This document shows positions 1 through 5,176 of a stretch of 5,407 nt of DNA, in pieces. Origin of the DNA: Cyanobacteriota bacterium. GTDB taxonomy: Bacteria; Cyanobacteriota; Cyanobacteriia; Leptolyngbyales; Leptolyngbyaceae. The notes beneath the pieces are model-generated. The model was not told the DNA's origin and ran no database searches. It was given only the letters and a program-made list of their open reading frames with translations. The stretch is taken from positions 1 through 5,407 of the forward strand of contig JAIXVO010000147.1 in NCBI GenBank assembly GCA_027482985.1, in the 5' to 3' direction. The translations under genes were made by a program, and so were the position numbers. The number at the start of each line of letters is the position of its first letter. Position 1 is the stretch's first letter.

Positions 1-316
1 CATTCAAGAATATGCCGAAGCCGAAGGATTTTCAGTCGTGCGCGATTTCGTCGGGCATGGCATCAGCAATATTTTCCATACCGCGCCCCAGGTGCCCCAC
101 TACGGCAAACGGGGAACGGGTAAAAAACTCCGTGCTGGCATGGTGTTCACGATCGAACCCATGATTAACGAAGGCACTTACGAAGCCGAAATGATGGACG
201 ACGGTTGGACTGCCCTGACCCGCGATCGCAAACTCTCGGCGCAATGTGAACACACCATTGTCGTCACCAAAGACGGCTCCGAAATTCTCACCCCCTATCC
301 CGGCGAGGATCTTTGA
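1..316 (+). CDS. map: Type I methionine aminopeptidase, C-terminal part (5' end outside window)
   Basis: The enzyme removes the initiator methionine from nascent proteins in the cytoplasm, using a two-metal site. The reading frame is open from position 2 with no start codon, and about 104 C-terminal residues are visible. Three family metal-ligand motifs appear in order: VGHGI (the His of the E. coli H171 region), FTIEPM (E204 equivalent) and SAQCEHT (E235 equivalent). The [10 protein letters not shown] segment with its second active-site His is also present. The two N-terminal Asp ligands would lie outside the window. The protein stops shortly after the EIL-TPYPG end typical of the family, so the 3' end looks intact. 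The next gene starts only 3 nt after the TGA, which suggests one transcript. Cyanobacteria usually carry several map paralogues, and this fragment does not say which one this is. Confidence 0.95.
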   Translation, partial: IQEYAEAEGFSVVRDFVGHGISNIFHTAPQVPHYGKRGTGKKLRAGMVFTIEPMINEGTYEAEMMDDGWTALTRDRKLSAQCEHTIVVTKDGSEILTPYPGEDL

Positions 317-319
317 AGC

Positions 320-919
320 ATGGGGGAGGCAGTACCCACACGGCTGGCGCAACAAATTCAATTCGTGATTGAAATCGACCAGCTCAAAGGCATCCTGCGC
401 CAAACCTTACTGACCGATCGCTCCCGCCGCGAAAATAGCGCCGAACACTCCTGGCATATTGCGCTGATGGCCGTCTTGCTGGCCGAATACGCCCCCGCTG
501 ATGTCGATGTCTTACGCGTCGTGAAAATGCTGCTGGTGCATGACCTCGTAGAAATCGACGCGGGGGATACCTTCTGCTACGACGCACAGCACAACCAGAG
601 TAAAGCCGATCGCGAACAACAAGCCGCCGATCGCCTGTTTGGGCTCTTGCCACCCGATCAAGCCCAAGAACTGCGATCGTGGTGGGACGAATTTGAAGCC
701 CAGGCCACCCCAGACGCGCAATTCGCCGCTGCCCTCGATCGCCTCCAACCCATGCTCAACAACGTCCAAACCGCTGGCGGCACCTGGAAACAACACCAGA
801 TTACCAAAGCCCAGGTGTTACAACGCGCCGCCCCCATCGCGATCGGGGCTCCCGCCCTAGGGGACTTCATCCAACACCTCATCGATCACTCCGTTGCCCA
901 GGGGTATTTACGTCCTTAG
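320..919 (+). CDS. HD-domain phosphohydrolase, YfbR/HDDC2-like (probable 5'-deoxynucleotidase)
   Basis: This 199-residue soluble protein shows the metal-binding signature of the HD superfamily: His43 in ENSAEHSWH, His74-Asp75 in LLVHDLVEIDAGD, and Asp140 in ALDRLQP. The spacing and the HDLVEI.AGDT string match the HD_3/YfbR-HDDC2 group, whose characterised members dephosphorylate deoxynucleoside 5'-monophosphates. Length is normal for that group. The substrate here is inferred from the family and not shown. The ATG at 320 is favoured because GAGGA at 305-309 sits 10 nt upstream and the conserved part begins soon after, near residue 14. It lies 3 nt behind map on the same strand, so the two are probably an operon. 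A large inverted repeat follows the stop and may end or stabilise the transcript. Confidence 0.85.
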   Translation: MGEAVPTRLAQQIQFVIEIDQLKGILRQTLLTDRSRRENSAEHSWHIALMAVLLAEYAPADVDVLRVVKMLLVHDLVEIDAGDTFCYDAQHNQSKADREQQAADRLFGLLPPDQAQELRSWWDEFEAQATPDAQFAAALDRLQPMLNNVQTAGGTWKQHQITKAQVLQRAAPIAIGAPALGDFIQHLIDHSVAQGYLRP

Positions 920-944
920 TCAACGTAAGGCACTAATATACTTC

Positions 945-1072
945 ACGCACCAAAACCGCCCTCACCCCTGCCCCCTCTCCCCAAATGGGCGAGGGGAGAA
1001 AGATTGGATTAGTTCCCCTGATCCCGCTCTGGGAGCAGGGGTGAGGGGATGAAGGCAGCTATTTTGGTGTGT
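945..1072. repeat. Long nested inverted repeat, MITE- or REP-like, after the HD gene
   Basis: A perfect 12-bp inverted repeat, CCCTCACCCCTG at 959-970 and CAGGGTGAGGG-type at 1036-1047 (full partner CAGGGGTGAGGG), is flanked by a second outer pair, CACCAAAA at 948-955 and TTTTGGTG at 1062-1069. The outer pair extends by a G-T wobble and two more pairs to 945/1072. Inside, CCCCTCTCCC at 972-981 pairs with GGGCGAGGGG at 987-996 with one mismatch, giving a small hairpin. C/G-rich 'CCCTCACCCC...GGGGTGAGGG' blocks are familiar dispersed intergenic elements in many cyanobacteria. It begins about 25 nt after the HD stop codon and may also act as a transcription end. It has no coding capacity of its own. 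Confidence 0.7.
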
Positions 1073-1149
1073 CAGGTCTGTTAATGCCAAAGCTATACTA
1101 CGTACCCATGAGTTTAACGGCCGTCTGCTAGGAATTCTGAGCAATGTTG

Positions 1150-1157
1150 GCGATCGC
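1150..1157. repeat. HIP1 octamer GCGATCGC (one of five in the window)
   Basis: The palindrome GCGATCGC occurs at 222-229, 1150-1157, 2717-2724, 3454-3461 and 4188-4195. This is the highly iterated palindrome HIP1, over-represented in many cyanobacterial genomes. Four copies lie inside genes (map, the unknown gene twice, the LuxR gene) and this one is intergenic. None lies in psbA. Confidence 0.85.
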
Positions 1158-1196
1158 CCAGCCCTTCCTGTCCATGCCGCCATACTAAAAATCTAA

Positions 1197-1224
1197 AAAG
1201 CCCCCTCCATTTGGAGGGGGCTTT
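1197..1224 (-). terminator. Intrinsic terminator of psbA
   Basis: A perfect 12-bp stem has arms at 1197-1208 (AAAGCCCCCTCC) and 1213-1224 with a 4-nt loop. Read on the minus strand it begins about 40 nt after the psbA TAA and runs into T-rich sequence (CTTTTTAGATTTTTAG), as in a Rho-independent terminator. On the plus strand only CTTTCCTT follows, so termination from the map side would be weaker. Confidence 0.92.
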
Positions 1225-1264
1225 CCTTCTCAATCAATCAAGTGTGGAGTCGCTGAATCAGCAA

Positions 1265-2347
1265 TTAACCATTGATGGAAGGAGCAACCAGTGCCACAGG
1301 CGTTGCTTCGCCAGCAGCCAAGTCGAGCGGGAAGTTGTGAGCGTTACGCTCGTGCATCACTTCCATCCCCAAGTTGGCGCGGTTCAACACATCAGCCCAG
1401 GTCGACACCACACGACCTTGCGAGTCGATGATGGATTGGTTGAAGTTGAAACCGTTCAGGTTGAACGCCATCGTGCTGATGCCCAATGCCGTGAACCAGA
1501 TCCCGATCACAGGCCATGCACCCAAGAAGAAGTGCAAGGAACGAGAGTTGTTGAACGATGCGTATTGGAAGATCAACCGACCGAAGTAGCCATGGGCTGC
1601 AACGATGTTGTAGGTTTCTTCTTCTTGACCAAACTTGTAACCGTAGTTCTGCGATTCAACTTCCGTCGTTTCACGCACCAAGGAGGAGGTCACCAAGGAA
1701 CCGTGCATGGCCGAGAACAACGAACCACCGAACACACCAGCCACACCCAACATGTGGAAGGGGTGCATCAGGATGTTGTGCTCTGCTTGGAACACGAACA
1801 TGAAGTTGAAGGTACCGGAAATACCCAAAGGCATCCCGTCAGAGAAGGAACCTTGACCGATGGGGTAGATCAAGAACACTGCAGTTGCAGCTGCCACAGG
1901 GGCAGAGTAAGCAACACAGATCCAAGGACGCATACCCAGGCGGTAGGACAATTCCCACTCCCGACCCATGTAGCAGAACACACCAATCAGGAAGTGCAAC
2001 ACCACCAGTTGGTAAGGGCCACCGTTGTACAACCACTCATCCAAGGAAGCAGCTTCCCAGATGGGGTAGAAGTGCAGACCGATCGCGTTGGAAGAAGGCA
2101 CAACCGCACCAGAGATGATGTTGTTGCCGTACATCAGAGAACCAGCAACGGGTTCCCGGATGCCATCGATGTCCACAGGGGGAGCCGCGATGAAGGCGAT
2201 GATGTAGCAGATGGTAGCAGACAGCAGGGTGGGCACCATCAGCACGCCGAACCAGCCAATATACAGGCGGTTGTTGGTGCTGGTGATCCACTCACAGAAC
2301 TGTTGCCACACGTTTTGGCGCTCAGCGCGCTGCAAAGTCGTGGTCAT
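1265..2347 (-). CDS. psbA: Photosystem II reaction centre protein D1, Glu130 type
   Basis: D1 is the thylakoid-membrane core subunit that, with D2, binds P680, the acceptor pheophytin, QB and most ligands of the Mn4Ca cluster. The protein is full length (360 residues), with five membrane helices at about 32-54, 109-136, 142-160, 196-221 and 268-294. Visible functional residues are His118, Tyr161 (YZ), Asp170, Glu189, His190, His198 (P680 ligand), His215 and His272 (non-haem iron), Ser264 and Phe255 (QB pocket), and His332, Glu333, His337, Asp342 and Ala344 (Mn cluster). The 16 residues after Ala344 are the extension normally removed by CtpA. Residue 130 is Glu, the form linked to high-light D1 copies. 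The ATG at 2347 gives the standard MTTTLQR start. No clear Shine-Dalgarno sequence precedes it. It is monocistronic, with its own promoter and terminator. Confidence 0.99.
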   Translation of the reverse strand: MTTTLQRAERQNVWQQFCEWITSTNNRLYIGWFGVLMVPTLLSATICYIIAFIAAPPVDIDGIREPVAGSLMYGNNIISGAVVPSSNAIGLHFYPIWEAASLDEWLYNGGPYQLVVLHFLIGVFCYMGREWELSYRLGMRPWICVAYSAPVAAATAVFLIYPIGQGSFSDGMPLGISGTFNFMFVFQAEHNILMHPFHMLGVAGVFGGSLFSAMHGSLVTSSLVRETTEVESQNYGYKFGQEEETYNIVAAHGYFGRLIFQYASFNNSRSLHFFLGAWPVIGIWFTALGISTMAFNLNGFNFNQSIIDSQGRVVSTWADVLNRANLGMEVMHERNAHNFPLDLAAGEATPVALVAPSING

Positions 2348-2364
2348 AATAGTAATGAGTGCTT

Positions 2365-2382
2365 AATGTAACTTAATGAACT
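2365..2382 (-). promoter_or_regulatory. HLR1-like direct repeat in the psbA leader
   Basis: On the minus strand AGTTCATT, AA, GTTACATT form two octamers 10 nt apart. The second octamer (2372-2365) fits the HLR1 half-site (G/T)TTACA(T/A)(T/A) at all 8 positions, and the first fits at 5. HLR1 is the site of the high-light regulator RpaB. It lies downstream of the predicted start of transcription, where binding would be expected to repress. The function is inference. Confidence 0.35.
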
Positions 2383-2410
2383 TGGGCAACACGGTGGTCG
2401 CTTATTAAGT

Positions 2411-2439
2411 AGATTAAACCCTTTATTGCTTTTTGTAAA
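2411..2439 (-). promoter_or_regulatory. psbA promoter (sigma-70 type)
   Basis: On the minus strand a -35 box TTTACA (2439-2434) and a -10 box TAATCT (2416-2411) are separated by exactly 17 nt, placing transcription start near 2404 and giving a leader of about 57 nt. TTTACAAA over the -35 box is also a perfect HLR1 half-site. Two nt later GCAATAAA would be a poor second half (5 of 8). TTTACA-type -35 boxes are common in cyanobacterial psbA promoters. Confidence 0.7.
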
Positions 2440-2640
2440 GTGGTTCGTCACTCTTCTCAGGAACTCCCAGATTCTTGCCATCTCTACCTTTTGGCGGATG
2501 AAGAAGCCTCAATCCAGTCACCAGTAGATCTTAAATTTTTTCTAAAGAATGCGAATTGTTTCAATCTCTTAATATTTGGCGAGGCAAAACTCAATCCCGC
2601 TCATGCGATCCCGTTCGGGTGTTGTTCAAGGGTTTTCCCG
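2440..2640. other. Intergenic DNA with no recognised gene
   Basis: Between the psbA -35 box and the pyrimidine tract I see no convincing gene. It holds A/T-rich stretches around 2530-2540 and a short CCC-GTTC-GGG hairpin at 2610-2619. Open frames crossing it on the plus strand run antisense into the downstream gene and look like chance. No clear terminator for the minus-strand gene ending at 2695 was found. Confidence 0.5.
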
Positions 2641-2691
2641 CCCTTCCCCTCCTTCTCTCCCTTCCCCTCCTTTCCTCTTCCTTTCCCTTCC
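2641..2691. repeat. 51-nt pure pyrimidine (polypurine on minus strand) tract with direct repeat
   Basis: Every base from 2641 to 2691 is C or T. It contains CCCTTCCCCTCCTT twice, at 2641-2654 and 2659-2672 (18-nt period). It starts 3 nt past the stop codon of the minus-strand gene, so that gene's transcript would carry a G/A-rich 3' tail. Such tracts can form triplex (H-) DNA. Whether this one does so is unknown. Confidence 0.85.
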
Positions 2692-2694
2692 GCC

Positions 2695-3747
2695 TCAATC
2701 GCCCAACTTCAACTTCGCGATCGCGGCTGGAATATCAATCGCCACATACCGATCCAGCGACAGGTAGACCCAGTAAAACGGACGGTGGTCTTCACAGGTT
2801 TTCTGGAAGCCCAGCACCATGCGCATTTCCTCATACATAGGATGAATCACGGGCGAGTAAAGGTCACACAAATTCGGGAACTCAGCTTGCATTTTGGTCA
2901 GCGTCTGTTGCGTATCTTCCAAAAACTGGCAGAGATAGGGGCGTTTGAGAAACGGCATATCCAGCATCCAGGCGCGAATATAGATTGAGACACAGTTGGG
3001 ATCGCCCGGCACTGCGCGCTTCACTGGATCGATGTCCACATTCGAAGTCAGATAAAAACTTTTCGCCGGGGGACGGGAAAACACGTGTTCAGACTCACTC
3101 GCCGTCGGATACAAGACACTCACTCCCACCGGATTGTGATTGTCGCTCCGCCGCAACACCCGTAATCCTGGCGGGTAGTCGATGGCCCATTGGCGCAAAA
3201 TTCGAGCAATCCGCTGCACTGAGATGGTCGTTTCATCAGCCGACATGGCATAGGTTTGGCGAATCAACCCGGCCACCGGAATGGCATCTGTGCGAGGGTT
3301 GAAATCATCGGCATAGAGTTGAATGGGGGCACTCGGTTGGGCAGAGATAGCGAGTTCGGGTAAGGGGCGCACCCGGAGGCAGAGGGTTTGACCATCAAAG
3401 CGTTTTTCTAACAACCCCAGAATCACGAGTTGGTCAATCATCATGCCGGCAGCGCGATCGCTACCCCGCTCCTGTTGCCCATAAAACAACTCGGCAGCTT
3501 CCCGATGAGTGCAGGAAACCAGATCTTCTGTCGGCGTTAATTGCGTCAGCGGTTGCCGGAGATCCGCTTGTTTCAATAACAGATAAGCCCACAGTCGCAC
3601 AAAGTACTCAGCTTTGCGGCGGGTGAGCCCCCCGCGTCCCTGCAAGGCGGCGACATAACTGGACTGCTGGGCCTTGGAGAACCAGTGATCCAGATACTCT
3701 GGGGTCAAATTAGGCGGCAATTCAGGGCACGGGTGGGGATGATTCAT
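2695..3747 (-). CDS. Conserved-looking protein of unknown function (possible winged-helix plus GNAT-like parts)
   Basis: I do not recognise this 350-residue protein with confidence. No signal peptide or membrane helix is visible, so it is probably cytoplasmic. Residues 24-60 (FSKAQQSSYVAALQGRGGLT onward) are basic and amphipathic. Residues 70-128 read like a winged-helix fold: THREAAELFYG, then MMIDQLVILGLLEKRFDGQT as a plausible recognition helix and wing. A second helical stretch (171-192, VQRIARILRQWAIDYP) follows. Residues 250-340 alternate strands and helices, with HPMYEEMRMVLGFQ near 302-315 recalling the end of an acetyltransferase (GNAT) fold, but no clear acetyl-CoA loop is visible. 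The ATG at 3747 has no good Shine-Dalgarno sequence, and the first ~14 proline-rich residues may be poorly conserved. It is co-oriented with psbA but separated by about 350 nt and by the psbA promoter, so it is not in its operon. HIP1 sites and base use match the neighbours. Confidence 0.8.
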   Translation of the reverse strand: MNHPHPCPELPPNLTPEYLDHWFSKAQQSSYVAALQGRGGLTRRKAEYFVRLWAYLLLKQADLRQPLTQLTPTEDLVSCTHREAAELFYGQQERGSDRAAGMMIDQLVILGLLEKRFDGQTLCLRVRPLPELAISAQPSAPIQLYADDFNPRTDAIPVAGLIRQTYAMSADETTISVQRIARILRQWAIDYPPGLRVLRRSDNHNPVGVSVLYPTASESEHVFSRPPAKSFYLTSNVDIDPVKRAVPGDPNCVSIYIRAWMLDMPFLKRPYLCQFLEDTQQTLTKMQAEFPNLCDLYSPVIHPMYEEMRMVLGFQKTCEDHRPFYWVYLSLDRYVAIDIPAAIAKLKLGD

Positions 3748-3801
3748 GGGTTAGGGGCAAGTGGGGTGAACAAACAGGAACGCCGACCAATCTGCCAGCC
3801 T

Positions 3802-3828
3802 GGTGTCGCCAAGCGGGTGGCGGAATTG
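3802..3828 (+). other. tRNA-like fragment (tRNA-Gln-like then tRNA-Leu-like 5' pieces)
   Basis: GGTGTCGCCAAGCGG (3802-3816) matches, from memory, the acceptor-end and D-arm start of cyanobacterial tRNA-Gln. The abutting GTGGCGGAATTG (3817-3828) matches the corresponding part of tRNA-Leu. CGCCA/TGGCG (3807-3811/3818-3822) can form the D-stem. No anticodon stem, T-arm or closing acceptor strand follows, so this is not a working tRNA gene. It may be a remnant or chance. Confidence 0.25.
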
Positions 3829-3956
3829 CCTCAAAGGGGTGAGTACTTTTAGTCAGGGGTCACCGACAATCCAGAAAGAAGTGTACCGATCGATACTCTA
3901 CTAATTTTCCTTCGGTCAATAGAGTTATTATCTGGCAGTTTTCAACTCCAGGAAAT

Positions 3957-4010
3957 ACTTCACCCCAAAAACTTCACCCTCTTTCACCCTCCTTCAGTCC
4001 CCTTCAGTGT
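3957..4010 (+). promoter_or_regulatory. Helically phased CTTCA direct repeats upstream of the LuxR gene
   Basis: TTCA occurs at 3959, 3973, 3983, 3993 and 4003; the last four are exactly 10 nt apart. As octamers with 2-nt spacers they read CTTCACCC, TTTCACCC, CTTCAGTC, CTTCAGTG. Same-face direct repeats of this kind are how OmpR/PhoB-family regulators bind, but the sequence does not match the cyanobacterial Pho box or HLR1. They lie about 80-120 nt before the likely ATG. An operator role is inference. Confidence 0.4.
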
Positions 4011-4079
4011 TGTTGGGGGTTCTGCAGTGTGCTCATTGTGCCTTCATCCGGTAAACACTGAGAATGGGCGCAACTGTTC

Positions 4080-4085
4080 AGGAGA
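4080..4085 (+). promoter_or_regulatory. Ribosome binding site deciding the LuxR gene start
   Basis: AGGAGA lies 7 nt before the ATG at 4093, a near-ideal Shine-Dalgarno spacing. It argues for that ATG over the upstream in-frame GTG at 4027, which has no such site. Confidence 0.85.
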
Positions 4086-4092
4086 CGAAGCA

Positions 4093-4866
4093 ATGTCAGC
4101 CCCCATTGTGACCCGTTCATACGATTCATTCCCAGTTGAGCCATTACTCGGATATCGCGCCCCTTTACCGATCGCCTCTCGCACTTCGCGATCGCCGCAC
4201 AAAGGGATGGCCAGTCGGAAAGGATTGGCGAATCGACCTCATCGCGATCGGCTTAATCCCAGTCCGACCAGTCACAACCCTGAACTTCAGCAACTCTGGA
4301 GCCGCTTACTGGAACTCTTGCCCCAAGGCGTGATTGTCGTGGCTCGCAACTTGCAACCCGTGTATTGGAATCACAAAGCGAAGCAACTTTGCCAGGCATT
4401 GAGCAGTGAAGGATTAGTGGGAAACACCTTACCCACCCCCATTGCCGAAGCCTGCTACAGCCTACTGCGGGAAAATCGGCTAGTGCCGTCATCATTATTG
4501 ATGGAATGTCATGCGTCTACCGGACATTTGCTCAGAATCAGTACCCAGGTTTTAGAATTTGCGAACGTGAGTCCAGCTGATCTCAAAGTGGTGTCAGGGT
4601 CACCAGTCGCTCAACCGATCCCGACTTTCATTGCGGTCTTAATTGAGAATTGTGATGAGATTTTGCAGCAGGAAGCCTGGATTCAGCAACAGAAGTATGA
4701 CCTGACCGATCGCGAGACTGAGATCTGGATGTTGTTACGGCAGGAATTAACCTATCAGGAAATTGCCCAAACCTTGCAAATTAGCTTGAATACCGTGAAA
4801 ACCCACGTCAAAAACGTGTACGCTAAACGCCGCAGTAATCAGGGTAAGCAGAAGTTCTGGTGTTGA
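4093..4866 (+). CDS. LuxR-family (HTH) transcriptional regulator with PAS-like middle region
   Basis: This 257-residue DNA-binding protein ends in a LuxR/FixJ-type four-helix HTH at about 203-246: LTDRETEIWMLL, then YQEIAQTLQISLNTVKTHV (scaffold and recognition helices), then KNVYAKRR. The usual Gly before the scaffold helix is replaced (RQELTYQEIA). Residues 66-190 (LLPQGVIVVARNLQPVYWN..., later FIAVLIEN) resemble a divergent PAS sensor fold. There is no phospho-receiver domain, so it is not a classical response regulator. Residues 1-62 are Ser/Arg/Pro-rich and probably disordered. The ATG at 4093 is chosen for its strong Shine-Dalgarno sequence; using GTG 4027 would add 22 residues. The target genes and signal are unknown. 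Small cyanobacterial LuxR proteins such as PedR respond to photosynthetic electron transport, but this one is larger and equivalence is not claimed. The gene faces away from the unknown gene at 2695-3747. Confidence 0.88.
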   Translation: MSAPIVTRSYDSFPVEPLLGYRAPLPIASRTSRSPHKGMASRKGLANRPHRDRLNPSPTSHNPELQQLWSRLLELLPQGVIVVARNLQPVYWNHKAKQLCQALSSEGLVGNTLPTPIAEACYSLLRENRLVPSSLLMECHASTGHLLRISTQVLEFANVSPADLKVVSGSPVAQPIPTFIAVLIENCDEILQQEAWIQQQKYDLTDRETEIWMLLRQELTYQEIAQTLQISLNTVKTHVKNVYAKRRSNQGKQKFWC

Positions 4867-4873
4867 TGGGGCA

Positions 4874-4897
4874 GAGCCAGGAGTCAGGAGCCAGGAG
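4874..4897 (+). repeat. Heptanucleotide tandem repeat (STRR-like)
   Basis: GAGCCAG, GAGTCAG, GAGCCAG sit in tandem at 4874-4894, followed by GAG. Heptamers of this sequence are classic short tandemly repeated repetitive (STRR) sequences in cyanobacteria. It begins 8 nt after the LuxR stop codon. Confidence 0.8.
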
Positions 4898-4901
4898 AAT
4901 A

Positions 4902-4933
4902 CTGGAGAGACGTGCCGTTGGTACGTCTGCCAG
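4902..4933. repeat. Diverged GAGACGT palindrome, copy 1
   Basis: AGACGTGCC (4908-4916) and GGTACGTCT (4920-4928) pair with one mismatch around GTT. CTGG (4902-4905) and CCAG (4930-4933) extend the stem past a small internal loop. The GAGACGT...ACGTCT frame matches the two palindromes farther downstream. Lying about 35 nt after the LuxR stop, it could protect or end that transcript, though no T run follows. Confidence 0.6.
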
Positions 4934-5019
4934 GAGCGCCTCATCTACAACCTCCCCGAATCCTAATAAATGGCGGTTACCGTCTGCTGGTTGCCGTCTG
5001 CCCGTCCTGAAGGGTGCCG

Positions 5020-5046
5020 TAGAGACGTTCCGGCGGAACGGCTCTA
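5020..5046. repeat. GAGACGTTCC palindrome, copy 2
   Basis: TAGAGACGTTCC (5020-5031) pairs with GGAACGGCTCTA (5035-5046) across GGC with one mismatch (A5025/G5041). This is a 12-bp hairpin inside tandem unit 1. Related sequences of the form GTAGAGACGTT...AACGTCTCTAC are abundant dispersed palindromes in cyanobacterial genomes. Confidence 0.8.
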
Positions 5047-5097
5047 TCGGGTTGGTGGCTGGGCTGGTGCCGTCTGCCTGTCCTCAAGGGTGTCTGG

Positions 5098-5120
5098 GAG
5101 ACGTTCCGGCGGAACGTCTC
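5098..5120. repeat. GAGACGTTCC palindrome, copy 3
   Basis: GAGACGTTCC (5098-5107) and GGAACGTCTC (5111-5120) are perfect 10-bp arms around GGC. The right flank keeps the canonical TAC (5121-5123) while the left flank has changed. In copy 2 the reverse holds: the left flank is canonical and the right arm is altered. Confidence 0.85.
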
Positions 5121-5138
5121 TACGAGGGTTGGTGGCTG

Positions 5139-5172
5139 TGCCCTCTGGCTGCTGCCCTCTACCTGCTGCCCT
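5139..5172 (+). repeat. 14-bp tandem repeat before ispF
   Basis: TGCCCTCTGGCTGC (5139-5152), TGCCCTCTACCTGC (5153-5166) and a partial TGCCCT (5167-5172) form about 2.4 units. The array ends 5 nt before the ispF -10 box, so it fills the place of the -35 region. Confidence 0.8.
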
Positions 5173-5176
5173 GCCG

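Larger units (their letters stand above)
3748..4092. other. Divergent intergenic region, control region for both flanking genes
   Basis: This 345-nt gap separates two divergent genes and should hold both promoters. On the plus strand TATTAT at 3926-3931 is a plausible -10 without a good -35. On the minus strand TTGACC at 3919-3914 is a plausible -35, but the -10 about 18 nt on (TATCGA) is poor. The frame of the downstream LuxR gene is open back to a GTG at 4027, but translation probably starts at 4093. The region also contains a tRNA-like fragment and a phased repeat, listed separately. Confidence 0.5.
4993..5137 (+). repeat. Two tandem ~76-bp repeat units before ispF
   Basis: Unit 1 (4993-5060) and unit 2 (5069-5137) both start GCCGTCTGCC and end GGGTTGGTGGCT. 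They share GTCCT.AAGGGTG and the central palindrome, with scattered substitutions and one extra base in unit 2. A short GGTTACCGTCTGCTGG upstream of unit 1 may be the edge of another copy. The similarity covers nearly the whole unit, so this is a local duplication of a composite element and not just two separate palindromes. Confidence 0.85.

Noticed and set aside
1094..1099. TATACT as a plus-strand -10 box after the HD gene
   Set aside because: There is no -35 partner at 16-18 nt and no gene follows on that strand before the antisense of psbA.
1211..2371. Long plus-strand open frame of 386 codons across psbA
   Set aside because: It is exactly antisense to a textbook psbA gene. Its His/Gln/Val-rich translation has no domain features and comes from psbA codon use.
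2440..2988. Plus-strand open frame upstream of psbA
   Set aside because: It runs through the pyrimidine tract and into the antisense of the 350-residue gene, has no ribosome site, and gives a low-complexity Pro/Phe/Ser translation.
3802..3870. A complete tRNA gene
   Set aside because: Only acceptor/D-arm-like strings are present; no anticodon arm, TTCGAATC T-arm or closing acceptor strand can be drawn.
4027..4092. GTG at 4027 as the start of the LuxR protein
   Set aside because: It has no ribosome site, whereas the in-frame ATG at 4093 has AGGAGA 7 nt upstream. The extra 22 residues are Cys-rich and unlike the rest.
4993..5137. Possible CRISPR array (palindromic repeats at regular distance)
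   Set aside because: There are only two units, the 'spacers' are themselves repeated, and no cas gene is nearby.
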